A stretch of 36,633 nt of DNA from Flavobacteriaceae bacterium UBA3591 (GCA_002375695.1 DFMO01000001.1:1-36633); one strand, 5' to 3'; shown: positions 1 through 8,614, counted from the first letter of the stretch. Notes: generated from the letters alone by a model not told the origin. Numbers and translations: made by a program.

Positions 1-38
1 TTATTTGATGAAGGTTTTTTTTTGGTATAAACTGAAAT

Positions 39-74
39 AAAAAAGCAAGTAATAAATACATTACTTGCTTTTTT
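39..74 (-). terminator. Rho-independent terminator after murQ-DUF6095
   Basis: A perfect 14-bp inverted repeat (arms 39-52 and 61-74, core GCAAGTAA/TTACTTGC) encloses an 8-nt loop and is flanked by A and T runs, so it could work on both strands. It lies 75 bp beyond the stop of the DUF6095 gene and is the natural end of the minus-strand murQ-DUF6095 transcript. It may also serve an unseen plus-strand gene left of the window. Confidence 0.8.
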
Positions 75-148
75 AATTTTAGATAAAACAAAACCGATTT
101 AAGGAAATAAACTGGTAACTGTATGCTTTATTATATTACGATCTTTAT

Positions 149-373
149 TTAAAATATAGATTTCATAATGGTATTTATGCCTTTAAATAATAGATAAATT
201 GCGCCGGCTCCGGCAATTAACCCAAATATTAAAAAAACAAAAAACATAAATGTTTCTTTGTTTAAAAATGATAGCGTGAGTAAATAAGGGCTTAAAAATA
301 GCAACGGCAACGCAAATGCTAAAAATTTCAATCCTTTTTTAAGTATATCGAAGTCTGTATGTTTTCTACCCAT
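149..373 (-). CDS. DUF6095 family small membrane protein
   Basis: This 74-residue protein has a basic, polar N-terminus followed by two hydrophobic helices (about residues 15-35 and 42-65), so it is probably a two-pass inner-membrane protein. The pattern KGLKFLAFALPLLFL near the N-terminus and the FKGINTIMKS ending match my recollection of DUF6095, a flavobacterial family of unknown function usually found beside murQ. It starts at ATG and overlaps the 3' end of murQ by 8 bp, so the two are co-transcribed and probably translationally coupled. No catalytic residues are apparent. A role tied to cell-wall recycling would be a guess from location only. Confidence 0.75.
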   Translation of the reverse strand: MGRKHTDFDILKKGLKFLAFALPLLFLSPYLLTLSFLNKETFMFFVFLIFGLIAGAGAIYLLFKGINTIMKSIF

Positions 374-1181
374 TTTTATAATGTTTAATAGCGTTACGTA
401 CGTTTTTATGTGAGTCTAGAAGTATTTTGGCTTCATCTATTGAAATGTCTAATTCATTCATAAGCATTCTTACTCCACGATCTACAAGTTTGTTATTACT
501 CAATTGCATATCTACCATTTTATTTCCCTTTACCCTTCCCAATTGAATCATAGTGGTTGTAGAAATCATATTTAAAATTAATTTTTGGGCAGTTCCCGCC
601 TTCATTCGTGAGCTTCCTGTTACAAATTCTGGTCCTACAACTGCTACAATTGGATGTTTTGCCACAAGAGCTAAAGGACTACCGTCGTTACAAGTAATAC
701 AACCGGTCACTATATTATTTTCATTACATTTTTTTAGGGCTCCTATAACGTAAGGAGTAGTTCCCGATGCGGCAATGCCTATTACAATATCTTTGGTTGA
801 AATATTATTTTTTTGAAGATCATTCCATCCTTGACTTTCAGAATCTTCGGCAAACTCTACTGCATCGCGAATTGCAGTATCGCCTCCAGCAATTAAACCA
901 ACCACCAAATTTGCCGATACTCCAAAGGTAGGCGGACACTCACTTGCATCAACAATTCCTAACCTACCACTCGTGCCAGCGCCTATATAAAAAAGACGGC
1001 CGCCGGCTTTAAGTTTATTTACTACTGCTTCGGTAAGTTTTTCAATTTGTGGAATTGCTTTTTCAACAGCATAAGCTACAGTTTTATCCTCATTGTTAAT
1101 ATTTTGAAGTAATTCTGAAATACTCATCTTTTCCAAATGATTGTATTTTGAATCGCTTTCTGTGGTTTTTGTAAAAGACAT
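366..1181 (-). CDS. murQ: N-acetylmuramic acid 6-phosphate etherase MurQ
   Basis: MurQ cleaves the lactyl ether of MurNAc-6-phosphate to give GlcNAc-6-phosphate and D-lactate, a cytoplasmic step in peptidoglycan recycling. The SIS sugar-phosphate fold is clear: IGAGTSGRLG is followed by ASECPPT, whose Glu81 matches the catalytic Glu83 of E. coli MurQ, and Glu112 in VEFAEDSE matches its Glu114. Length (271 aa) is slightly below the usual ~300. The open frame extends two codons upstream to a TTG, but I chose the ATG at 1181 because a -7 element lies directly in front of it. The gene overlaps DUF6095 by 8 bp. No anhydro-MurNAc kinase (anmK) or MurNAc PTS gene is beside it, so the source of its substrate is not explained by this window. 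Confidence 0.95.
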   Translation of the reverse strand: MSFTKTTESDSKYNHLEKMSISELLQNINNEDKTVAYAVEKAIPQIEKLTEAVVNKLKAGGRLFYIGAGTSGRLGIVDASECPPTFGVSANLVVGLIAGGDTAIRDAVEFAEDSESQGWNDLQKNNISTKDIVIGIAASGTTPYVIGALKKCNENNIVTGCITCNDGSPLALVAKHPIVAVVGPEFVTGSSRMKAGTAQKLILNMISTTTMIQLGRVKGNKMVDMQLSNNKLVDRGVRMLMNELDISIDEAKILLDSHKNVRNAIKHYKNG

Positions 1182-1184
1182 ATT

Positions 1185-1192
1185 CAAATTTA
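1185..1192 (-). promoter_or_regulatory. Candidate -7 element of murQ
   Basis: On the minus strand TAAATTTG matches the Bacteroidota -7 consensus TAnnTTTG exactly and ends 3 nt before the murQ ATG. No TTTG is visible at the expected -33 spacing. If real, the transcript would have essentially no leader. Confidence 0.4.
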
Positions 1193-1225
1193 CGTTTTAA
1201 TAGATTTTTTTTTAAAAGTAGTGGA

Positions 1226-2023
1226 TTATTGTACTGTATAATCAAACGTTGAAATTTCCGAAACTCTAAAATATCCTAAAGGATAATTATCTTCGTTTGT
1301 AATGTTGACAATATTTCCTCTCACCGTGGCGGGCTGGGTTTCAAAAGGTCCGCCATCGCCGCCAGATTGTTGTAACAGCGTAAACATATAATTATAAAAA
1401 GCTTCGTTTACACCGTATAAATTAAACTGAACTTGATCGCCGGGCGCTAAATCTTCAACCACAAAATATCCAAATGTAGTATTACCGTTTACAAATTCGT
1501 CTTTATAAACTTCAAATACATCGCCCTTTTCTGAAAGGCCTTCAAAAAAATAGAAGTTTTCTTCGTTAGCCGGATCTGTATAATATGCTTTTAGTTCAAT
1601 ATCTTCTCCAGTAAATCCGCCATCATCGCGCTGTTCAACAAATTCTAACGGCGCTACTGTGTAAAGTTTTTCGGTGGCAGTATAAGTTTCATCGTTATAA
1701 ATAATGGTTAATGTGTACTGCGCATTTTCCTGCAGCGGAATATCTCCTACATAAATTCCATTTTGAGTATGCGTTAGTTGAAACATTGTTCCATTACTAT
1801 CTAATACCGAAATATCTGCCGTTGTAACTGTGGGTATATTGTTATCGAAATACGGTGCTGTTGTCGTTAACCTAACGAATGAATTTGTAGCGCCATCTAA
1901 ATTTTTGTTGAAATTTGCTTCAATTACAAGTCTTGGAGCTGCATTATTTAAATCGACCTCGATAACGTCTTCACAGGAAGAAAATATGCCAATAAACATC
2001 GCTAAAAGTAAAAGCTTCTTCAT
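1226..2023 (-). CDS. DUF4249 lipoprotein, partner of the TonB receptor
   Basis: The 265-residue product begins with a lipoprotein signal peptide (hydrophobic to about residue 16, then FSSCED with the lipid-acceptor Cys). The stretch after it, VIEVDLNNAAPRLVIEA, is typical of DUF4249, a Bacteroidota family encoded next to TonB-dependent receptors. The rest reads as beta-rich, extracellular or periplasmic sequence with several Gly/Asp turns. It begins 2 bp after the TonB-receptor stop, so the two form one operon. By analogy with SusC/SusD pairs it may be a surface lipoprotein that helps capture the receptor's ligand. That is inference, and the ligand is unknown. Confidence 0.85.
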   Translation of the reverse strand: MKKLLLLAMFIGIFSSCEDVIEVDLNNAAPRLVIEANFNKNLDGATNSFVRLTTTAPYFDNNIPTVTTADISVLDSNGTMFQLTHTQNGIYVGDIPLQENAQYTLTIIYNDETYTATEKLYTVAPLEFVEQRDDGGFTGEDIELKAYYTDPANEENFYFFEGLSEKGDVFEVYKDEFVNGNTTFGYFVVEDLAPGDQVQFNLYGVNEAFYNYMFTLLQQSGGDGGPFETQPATVRGNIVNITNEDNYPLGYFRVSEISTFDYTVQ

Positions 2024-2025
2024 TT

Positions 2026-4404
2026 TTAAAACTTAAAGTTATACGTTATTGAGGGAATAATGCCGAAAATAGAAAGTTTTACAGCTTCATTTTGATTAAT
2101 GTCTGTGTTTTCTCTAAAACTAATTGATGCTGCGTTTTTTCGGTTGTAAACATTGTAAATGCTAAACACCCATTCACTTTTCCAGCGGTTTGTACGTTGT
2201 GGTTTTGGGGTCCAAGTGGCCGATACATCTAAACGATGAAAAGAGGACAGGCGACTGCTGTTGCGTTGTTCATAAACAGGAACCACTACACCGTTGTACT
2301 CGTATTGCCCCTCGGGATAGGTAGTTGGTATACCAGTTTGAAAAACAAAATTACTTCCAAAAGACCATTTTTTTGAAAGCTCATATTGATTGGTAATAGC
2401 AATGTCATGGGTTTTATCCCATGCCGAATTATACCAGTTGCCCTCATTTATTCCACTTTCGGCTTCGGTTCTGCCTGGGGTGCGCTGTTCGCTTTTAGAA
2501 AGCGTATAGGCTACCCATCCCTGCAACCGTCCTGTATTCTTTTTAAATAATATTTCTGCGCCGTAGGCTCGCGCTTCACCATTTAAAAGTATTTGCTCAA
2601 TGGCATTATTAGCAATTAAATCGGCATCGTCTACATAGTCTAATCTATTTTTTACTTTTTTGTAAAACGCTTCAATTTCTAATGAATATTTGTTGAAGTT
2701 TTTATAATAGCCCCCTGCAAATTGATCACCTAATTGTGGTTCAATATACTTTCCGCTAGGAGCATAAATGTCAAAAGGTGTGGGTGAAGTGGTATTGCTA
2801 ATTAAGTGAATATACTGCGTCATTCTGTTATAACTAGCTTTTACCGAAGTGTCATCGTTTAACAAATACGAAATTGAAAATCGGGGTTCTACGTTTGTGA
2901 AAGCTTTTATGGTTTCATTTCTGTTAAAAGATAAAGTGTCTATTGGTTTTGCTTTTTGATAAATATTTAAACTTTCATCGTATAAAATTGGATTGTCATT
3001 TGCATATAAAAACAACTCATCCTGACCTAATCTATTAAAAGTTGATAGGCGTAACCCAGCTTGAATCGAAATTTTATTTGAAAGTTCAATTTCGGCATCT
3101 AAATAAGCGGCGTTTTCCCAAGCGTATTTATCGGTTAATTTAAATTTATTGACGCCCGAAGTAGGGGAAGTGGGGGTTACGTCGCCCGGATTAAATTTGT
3201 AATAAATACTATTTATACCATATCGCAAATCTAGATTATTCGAAATATAGTGTGTGAAATCGTATTTTAAATTAAAATTTCGAATACCACTGTCAAAATC
3301 GAATTCAACAAATTTAAGCCCTAAGCCGTAATAATAATCTGAATATATTAAGGAAAGATTGGAAAATAGTTTATCGGAGAAAAGATGATTCCAACGTAGA
3401 TTTAATGTTGTATTTCCGAAATTATTTGTGAAACTATCAGAAATTTCAAAAACATCTCTCCCAAAATATCCCGAAAGGTATAACCGGTTGCTATCGTTTA
3501 ACGTATAACTAAGCTTGGTGTTTAAATCGTAAAAATATGCGAGATTATCATTGTTGAATAGTGGTAAAAATAAATGTGCATAACTGCTACGCCCCCCTAC
3601 AAGAAAAGAGGCAGTATCTTTTTTAATTGGCCCCTCTAAAAGCAACCTGCTCGCCACCAAACCTATACCACCGCTAGCGTGGTAATTGCGTTTATTTCCA
3701 TCTTTTTGATAAATATCTAAAACCGAAGATATTCGTCCGCCGTATCTGGCCGGAATTCCACCTTTATAAAGCGACAAATCCTTTATTGCATCTGGGTTAA
3801 AAACCGAAAAGAAACCAAATAAATGCGATGAATTATATAAGGTAGCTTCGTCTAACAAAACTAAATTTTGATCTGCAGCACCTCCCCGAACGTTAAAACC
3901 GCTAGCTCCTTCGCCTGCACTGGTAACTCCCGGTAATAGTGTTATTGCTTTAATTACGTCTACTTCGCCTAAAACAACGGGGATCTTTTTTATGGTTGTA
4001 GTTGAAAGGGTATTCTTACTCATTTGCGAACTACGCACATTAAGCTTTTCATTATTGGCTTCAATTACAACCTCGTCTAAACTTTCGGTATCGGTAGTTA
4101 GTGTTATATCTTTTTTTATGTCTCTATTTAATGCAATTTGAAAAGTTTGACTAGTAAATCCAATACTGCTATAAGTAATATTATAATCTCCGGCTGGAAG
4201 TGTTATACTGTAATAGCCATATTGATTGGTTACAGTGCCGGTATTTATTTCGGGAATAATAATATTTACTCCATACAGAGTTTCTCCAGATTCGGCTTCG
4301 GAAATTGTTCCACTTAGGGTGAATTTTTCTTGAGCCACAGCGGTAATATCACCTACTAAAATGTGTAAACTGCAAAAAAGTAAAAAGCCGAATAATTTTT
4401 TCAA
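2026..4404 (-). CDS. TonB-dependent outer-membrane receptor with carboxypeptidase-like N-terminal domain
   Basis: The 792-residue protein has a signal peptide (about 1-24), a CarboxypepD_reg-like beta-sandwich (about 28-115, with GTVTNQYGYYSITLPAGDY), a plug domain (about 130-235, containing FNVRGGAADQNLVLLDE and YGGRISSVLDI) and a beta-barrel ending in aromatic YNFKF, as expected for an outer-membrane barrel. It imports an unidentified ligand using TonB energy. The start is TTG at 4404: no in-frame ATG lies near and the signal peptide begins right after it. The icd terminator sits 17 bp upstream, so a promoter must overlap or follow that hairpin. Its co-encoded DUF4249 lipoprotein suggests a two-component uptake pair. 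No transport-specific enzyme is adjacent that would reveal the substrate. Confidence 0.9.
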   Translation of the reverse strand: MKKLFGFLLFCSLHILVGDITAVAQEKFTLSGTISEAESGETLYGVNIIIPEINTGTVTNQYGYYSITLPAGDYNITYSSIGFTSQTFQIALNRDIKKDITLTTDTESLDEVVIEANNEKLNVRSSQMSKNTLSTTTIKKIPVVLGEVDVIKAITLLPGVTSAGEGASGFNVRGGAADQNLVLLDEATLYNSSHLFGFFSVFNPDAIKDLSLYKGGIPARYGGRISSVLDIYQKDGNKRNYHASGGIGLVASRLLLEGPIKKDTASFLVGGRSSYAHLFLPLFNNDNLAYFYDLNTKLSYTLNDSNRLYLSGYFGRDVFEISDSFTNNFGNTTLNLRWNHLFSDKLFSNLSLIYSDYYYGLGLKFVEFDFDSGIRNFNLKYDFTHYISNNLDLRYGINSIYYKFNPGDVTPTSPTSGVNKFKLTDKYAWENAAYLDAEIELSNKISIQAGLRLSTFNRLGQDELFLYANDNPILYDESLNIYQKAKPIDTLSFNRNETIKAFTNVEPRFSISYLLNDDTSVKASYNRMTQYIHLISNTTSPTPFDIYAPSGKYIEPQLGDQFAGGYYKNFNKYSLEIEAFYKKVKNRLDYVDDADLIANNAIEQILLNGEARAYGAEILFKKNTGRLQGWVAYTLSKSEQRTPGRTEAESGINEGNWYNSAWDKTHDIAITNQYELSKKWSFGSNFVFQTGIPTTYPEGQYEYNGVVVPVYEQRNSSRLSSFHRLDVSATWTPKPQRTNRWKSEWVFSIYNVYNRKNAASISFRENTDINQNEAVKLSIFGIIPSITYNFKF

Positions 4405-4420
4405 ATGAAATAGTATTTTG

Positions 4421-4454
4421 AAAAAAAACCTTCAGCAAAGCCGAAGGTTTTTTT
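4421..4454 (-). terminator. Rho-independent terminator after icd
   Basis: A 12-bp stem (4422-4433 with 4443-4454, core ACCTTC/GAAGGT) with A and T runs lies 8 bp past the icd stop. It separates icd from the TonB-receptor operon on the same strand. Confidence 0.8.
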
Positions 4455-4461
4455 ACAGTTT

Positions 4462-6690
4462 TTATTTTATCTCTGTGAGAATACTATTAAAAGTTGAACT
4501 TGGCCTCATAGCGTTAAAAACTAATTTTTCGGTGGGTTCATAATACCCTCCAATGTCTACTTTGCTGCCTTGTACATTTATTAATTCGTTATTAATAGTA
4601 GCTTCGTTATCATTTAAACTCTTAGCAATTGGACTAAAAATATTCTTTAAAGTTTCATCTTTATCCTGATTTGCCAATGCTTCGGCCCAATACATTGCTA
4701 AATAAAAATGACTTCCACGGTTGTCAATTTCATTTACCTTTCGAGACGGAGATTTGCTGTTTTCAAGATATTTCTCGGTTGCATTGTCTAATGCTTCTGC
4801 TAATACAATTGCTTTTGGATTGTTGTATTTTGTTCCAATGTGTTCCAATGAAACAGCTAACGCTAAAAATTCACCTAAAGAATCCCAACGTAAGTGATTT
4901 TCTTCTAAAAATTGATCTACGTGTTTTGGAGCCGAACCTCCGGCACCAGTTTCAAATAAACCACCGCCATTCATTAACGGAACGATAGAAAGCATTTTGG
5001 CGCTTGTTCCCAATTCTAAAATAGGGAAGAGGTCTGTTAAATAATCGCGCAACACATTTCCTGTTACCGAGATTGTATCCATTCCAGCTTTTACTCGCTC
5101 TAGTGTAAATTGAGTAGCATTTTTTGGTGAAAGGATTTTAATTTCCAGTTCGTTAGTATCGTGTTGTGGTAAATAAGTGTTTACTTTTTTAATCAATTCG
5201 GCATCGTGCGCTCGGTTTTCATCCAACCAAAAAACTGCTGGAGTGTTTGTAGCGCGTGCGCGACTTACGGCAAGCTTTACCCAATCTTGAATTGGTAAAT
5301 CTTTTACTTGGCACATTCTCCAAATATCTCCTTTTTCTACAGCGTGTTCAAAAACTACATTGCCGTCGTTATTGTAAACTTTCACTTTTCCGGCAGAAGG
5401 AATTTCAAAAGTTTTATCGTGGCTTCCGTATTCTTCAGCCTTTTGAGCCATTAAACCTACGTTTGGCACCGTACCCATTGTTTGCGGGTCAAAAGCTCCG
5501 TGCTTTTTGCAAAACTCAATAGTAGTATCAAAAACGCTTGCGTAACTGCTATCTGGAATTACTGCTTTTGTATCGCGACTCTTGCCGTCTGGTCCCCACA
5601 TTTGTCCAGAATTTCGAATCATTGCTGGCATAGAGGCGTCAATAATTACATCACTGGGTACGTGTAAGTTTGTAATTCCTTTATCGCTGTTAACCATCGC
5701 CAAGTCTGCATTTTTTGAAATAATAGCTTGAATATCATCGAGGATGGCATCTTTTTCAGAGTCGCTTAATTCAGAAAGTTTGTTTTCCAAATCGCCCAGA
5801 CCATTGTTTGGTTCTACACCTAATTTTTTAAAAGTTTCGGCGTACTTTTTAAATAAATCTTCAAAATATACTTTTACCACGTGACCAAAAATAATTGGGT
5901 CACTTACTTTCATCATAGTTGCTTTAAGATGTACCGAGAATAAAATATTTTTCTCGGTTGCATCTTTTACTTGCTTTTCTAAAAAGGCAATTAAAGCATT
6001 TTTGCTCATAACTGTAGCATCTACAATTTCACCTTTTAAAATTTTTAGATTGTCTTTTAAAGTAGTCGAACTTCCGTCGTTACTCTCCAAAACAATTTTA
6101 AGCGCATTGTCTTCTTGGAAGGTTGTCGACTTTTCGTTGTTTGCAAAGTCGCCTTCACTCATTGTGGCTACGTGACTTTTGCTATCGCTACTCCAAGCCC
6201 CCATACTATGCGGATGTTTTTTAGCGTAATTTTTAACAGCTTTTGGAGCACGGCGATCGCTATTTCCTTCGCGTAATACAGGGTTTACAGCGCTACCTTT
6301 AACTTTGTCGTATTTAGCTTTTATTTCTTTTTCGGCATCGGTTTTTGGGTCTTCTGGGTAAGACGGAATATCAAATCCTTTCTTTTGCAGTTCTTCAATT
6401 GCTTCGTTTAACTGTGGTAACGAAGCACTAATATTTGGAAGTTTAATAATATTGGCTTCTGGCGTTTTTGCCAACTCACCAAGTTCGGCTAAATCGTCAT
6501 TAACACGTTGGTCTTCTTTTAAAAATTCTGGAAAAACTGCCAGGATTCTTGCCGCTAATGAAATGTCGCGACTTTCTAATTCTATATTGGCTGGAGCGGT
6601 AAAAGCTTCAACAATTGGTAAAAAAGAGTGTGTTGCCAAAGCCGGTGCTTCATCGGTTTTGGTGTATATTATTTTTGAAGAATTTGTCAT
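4462..6690 (-). CDS. icd: Monomeric NADP-dependent isocitrate dehydrogenase
   Basis: This TCA-cycle enzyme oxidises and decarboxylates isocitrate to 2-oxoglutarate with NADP+. At 742 residues it belongs to the large monomeric class (IDH II, as in Azotobacter and Vibrio), not the ~415-residue homodimeric class. The class signature is clear at residues 137-166: PVLREGNSDRRAPKAVK followed by YAKKHPHSMGAW, which carries the isocitrate-binding Ser/Asn/Arg residues. The C-terminal ETGAGGSAPKHV and DNRGSHFYLAMYWAEALA segments are also family-typical. It starts at ATG, has its own candidate promoter about 37 bp upstream and its own terminator, so it appears monocistronic. Cytoplasmic. Confidence 0.96.
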   Translation of the reverse strand: MTNSSKIIYTKTDEAPALATHSFLPIVEAFTAPANIELESRDISLAARILAVFPEFLKEDQRVNDDLAELGELAKTPEANIIKLPNISASLPQLNEAIEELQKKGFDIPSYPEDPKTDAEKEIKAKYDKVKGSAVNPVLREGNSDRRAPKAVKNYAKKHPHSMGAWSSDSKSHVATMSEGDFANNEKSTTFQEDNALKIVLESNDGSSTTLKDNLKILKGEIVDATVMSKNALIAFLEKQVKDATEKNILFSVHLKATMMKVSDPIIFGHVVKVYFEDLFKKYAETFKKLGVEPNNGLGDLENKLSELSDSEKDAILDDIQAIISKNADLAMVNSDKGITNLHVPSDVIIDASMPAMIRNSGQMWGPDGKSRDTKAVIPDSSYASVFDTTIEFCKKHGAFDPQTMGTVPNVGLMAQKAEEYGSHDKTFEIPSAGKVKVYNNDGNVVFEHAVEKGDIWRMCQVKDLPIQDWVKLAVSRARATNTPAVFWLDENRAHDAELIKKVNTYLPQHDTNELEIKILSPKNATQFTLERVKAGMDTISVTGNVLRDYLTDLFPILELGTSAKMLSIVPLMNGGGLFETGAGGSAPKHVDQFLEENHLRWDSLGEFLALAVSLEHIGTKYNNPKAIVLAEALDNATEKYLENSKSPSRKVNEIDNRGSHFYLAMYWAEALANQDKDETLKNIFSPIAKSLNDNEATINNELINVQGSKVDIGGYYEPTEKLVFNAMRPSSTFNSILTEIK

Positions 6691-6726
6691 TGAAATATTT
6701 TTTGGAAATATTAATTTTTACGAATG

Positions 6727-6734
6727 CAAATATA
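6727..6734 (-). promoter_or_regulatory. Candidate -7 element of icd
   Basis: On the minus strand TATATTTG fits TAnnTTTG exactly. It would place the transcript start roughly 30 nt upstream of the icd ATG. No good -33 TTTG is visible. Confidence 0.5.
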
Positions 6735-6851
6735 ACGATTTGACGGTGCTTTTAAAAGAGAAGCAGCAGCTTAATTACAGGTCTAAATTGCACATAAAAA
6801 TGCTATTTGTAATGGTTTAAATTTTAAAATAAAGAGCCTTATATCAATAAA

Positions 6852-6893
6852 AAAAGCCATATCACTGTATAAATACATTGTGATATGGCTTTT
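6852..6893 (-). terminator. Strong hairpin/terminator with no annotated upstream gene
   Basis: A perfect 14-bp stem (6852-6865 with 6880-6893, core GCCATATCAC/GTGATATGGC) has a 14-nt loop that can pair further (TGTA/TACA). On the minus strand it ends in a run of seven T. It lies upstream of the icd promoter and downstream of the rplS terminator, so it would end a transcript that arises in the gene-free 6894-7332 stretch. Confidence 0.7.
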
Positions 6894-7332
6894 AGTAATA
6901 TAAACTGTTACCAACCAACTGTCAATAAAGACAATTTTAAGCAAGGTTATTATATTCTTGCGGTTGTAGTTTACTTACAAGGGTTTAATTTATGATTCTT
7001 ATTCTCTAAAAAGAAAATAACAATTATAAAATACACCCAAAACTTTCTGTAATCTCAACACTAATTAATCTTGTGATAAATAGTATCTCCAACAATTATA
7101 AAAAGTTTAAAAAGTACTTTCTAATTACGTTTCAACAATCAAAAAACTAACATTCGCTAGAGCGTTAGAATTTATAAATTATATAATGTAAAAGAACGGT
7201 ACTTTGTGTTATCAATTTAGCGGTTAAACTGTTTTGATAATGCTAATATATAATGCAATTTTGGATTTTCAACAATTTGTAACTAATTAATAATCCACAG
7301 GTTACAAACAATACTTGCTAACAATTGTTTAT
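6894..7332. other. Gene-free AT-rich region between two minus-strand terminators; possible small-RNA locus
   Basis: No open frame of credible length occurs on either strand here. Visible structures are an 8-bp inverted repeat TTTGTAAC/GTTACAAA (7276-7283 and 7301-7308) around a DnaA-box-like TAATCCACA, and an interrupted hairpin near 7148-7169 (CTAA..CGCT/AGCG..TTAG) followed on the minus strand by six T. No perfect TAnnTTTG promoter is present; TATTGTTTG on the minus strand is one base too long. The region is bracketed by terminators facing the same way, which is why a small non-coding transcript is plausible. I do not recognise it as tRNA, tmRNA or 6S RNA. Confidence 0.3.
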
Positions 7333-7358
7333 AAAAAAAGCCCTGTGTTTACAGGGCT
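7333..7358 (-). terminator. Rho-independent terminator after rplS
   Basis: The stem AGCCCTGT/ACAGGGCT (7339-7346 with 7351-7358, 4-nt loop) is followed on the minus strand by a T7 tract. It lies 27 bp beyond the rplS stop. Confidence 0.9.
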
Positions 7359-7384
7359 TAATAAGGTTTTTAACAAACAAAAAC

Positions 7385-7735
7385 TTATGAACGTTTTTCT
7401 TTGATACGGGCTTTCTTCCCGGTAAGTCCTCTAAAGTAGAAAATACGTGCTCTACGTACGCTACCTTTTTTATTAACTTCAATTTTTTGAATTGCTGGCA
7501 TATTTACAGGGAATATACGCTCAACACCAATAGTACCACTCATTTTTCTAATTGTAAATGTTTTTGTGATACCCGAACCTTTAACTTGGATTACAACGCC
7601 TCTAAAAAACTGAGTTCTTGTTTTTTCACCTTCACGGATTTCGTAGTAAACTGTAATAGTATCACCAGCACCGAATTCAGGAAATTCTTTTTTTGTTACA
7701 AATTCGTCTTGTACAAATTTAATTAACTCTTCCAT
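7385..7735 (-). CDS. rplS: 50S ribosomal protein L19
   Basis: L19 sits at the 30S-50S interface of the ribosome. The 116-residue length and the motifs FGAGDTITVYYEIREG, FRGVVIQ, FTIRKMSGTIGVERIFP and the basic C-terminal VRRARIFYFRGLTGKKARIKEK are characteristic. It starts at ATG. It lies downstream of trmD on the same strand, echoing the rpsP-rimM-trmD-rplS order of other bacteria, but with a 204-bp gap, its own promoter and its own terminator. It is therefore an independent unit here. Confidence 0.98.
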   Translation of the reverse strand: MEELIKFVQDEFVTKKEFPEFGAGDTITVYYEIREGEKTRTQFFRGVVIQVKGSGITKTFTIRKMSGTIGVERIFPVNMPAIQKIEVNKKGSVRRARIFYFRGLTGKKARIKEKRS

Positions 7736-7805
7736 TTTGTTAATTTGATATAGTTAAAATAAAACAACATTCGCGGTTTTCGCCAGAGGTTGGATTAAGT
7801 GGGTG

Positions 7806-7836
7806 CAAAAGTAAACATTTTATGTTATCACACAAA
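7806..7836 (-). promoter_or_regulatory. Promoter of rplS
   Basis: On the minus strand TTTG (7833-7836) and TACTTTTG (7806-7813) are separated by 19 bp, a full match to the Bacteroidota sigma-ABfr consensus TTTG-N19-21-TAnnTTTG. The predicted leader is about 65 nt. The same TACTTTTGCA string occurs ahead of trmD and gap. Confidence 0.75.
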
Positions 7837-7939
7837 GTTTATTTTGAAATTTACACCGTAAATTTATTTTTGATTTATAATTGAATTAATCGTCTAAAAA
7901 GCGCAATATCAGCTATAAAACTGTAGGTGTAATTAAAAT

Positions 7940-8614
7940 TTACTCCAACAAATCGGGTCTGCGTTCTTTGGTGCGTTGGTACGCTTGTTCTTCTCGCCAT
8001 TCTTCAATCTTTCCGGTGTTACCGCTTCGTAATATTTCGGGCACTTTCCAACCTTTATATTCGGCAGGACGTGTATAAATAGGAGGTGCTAGTAAATTGT
8101 CCTGAAAAGAATCTGTTAAGGCGCTTGTTTCATTTCCCAAAACCCCCGGAATTAACCTAATAACAGCGTCGCAAACTAAAGCCGCACCCAATTCGCCACC
8201 GCTTAAAACAAAATCGCCCACCGAAATTTCGCGCGTTATAAAATGATCGCGCACACGTTGGTCCACTCCTTTGTAATGCCCACAGAGGATAATTATGTTT
8301 TCTTTTAAGGAAAGTTCGTTGGCGGTGTTTTGATTAAAGGTTTTACCATCGGGCGTCATATAGATTATTTCGTCGTAATCTCTTTCTGCTTTTAATTTGG
8401 AAATACACTTATCTATAGGTTCAATCATCATCACCATTCCTGCGCCTCCGCCAAATTGATAGTCGTCAATTTGCCTATAGGCATTGGATGACCAATCGCG
8501 AAGGTTATGTGTGTGTACTTCCACGATTCCTTTTTCAATGGCGCGTTTTAGGATTGAAACTTCAAAAGGGCTTTGGAGTAATTCGGGCACTACGGTTATT
8601 ATGTCAATTCGCAT
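7940..8614 (-). CDS. trmD: tRNA (guanine-N1)-methyltransferase TrmD
   Basis: TrmD methylates G37 of tRNAs read by CNN-type codons, using S-adenosylmethionine, and prevents +1 frameshifting. The SPOUT trefoil-knot motifs are present: LCGHYKGVDQRV, then EISVGDFVLSGGELGA, and the N-terminal RIDIITVVPELLQSPFE. The frame stays open to an ATG at 8662, but I start at the ATG at 8614: the protein then begins with the canonical MRIDIIT, has the normal length (224 aa), and a -7 element (8660-8667) would otherwise lie across the start. The C-terminus RRPDLLE is family-typical. It is followed by rplS on the same strand. Confidence 0.97.
   Translation of the reverse strand: MRIDIITVVPELLQSPFEVSILKRAIEKGIVEVHTHNLRDWSSNAYRQIDDYQFGGGAGMVMMIEPIDKCISKLKAERDYDEIIYMTPDGKTFNQNTANELSLKENIIILCGHYKGVDQRVRDHFITREISVGDFVLSGGELGAALVCDAVIRLIPGVLGNETSALTDSFQDNLLAPPIYTRPAEYKGWKVPEILRSGNTGKIEEWREEQAYQRTKERRPDLLE

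Noticed and set aside
1..38. Possible 3' end of a gene at the left edge
   Set aside because: The first 38 bases have stops in several frames and are too short to support any assignment.
6452..6820. 122-codon plus-strand frame over the icd start
   Set aside because: Antisense to the unambiguous icd coding region and its promoter; composition is that of a reverse-strand shadow and no family is recognisable.
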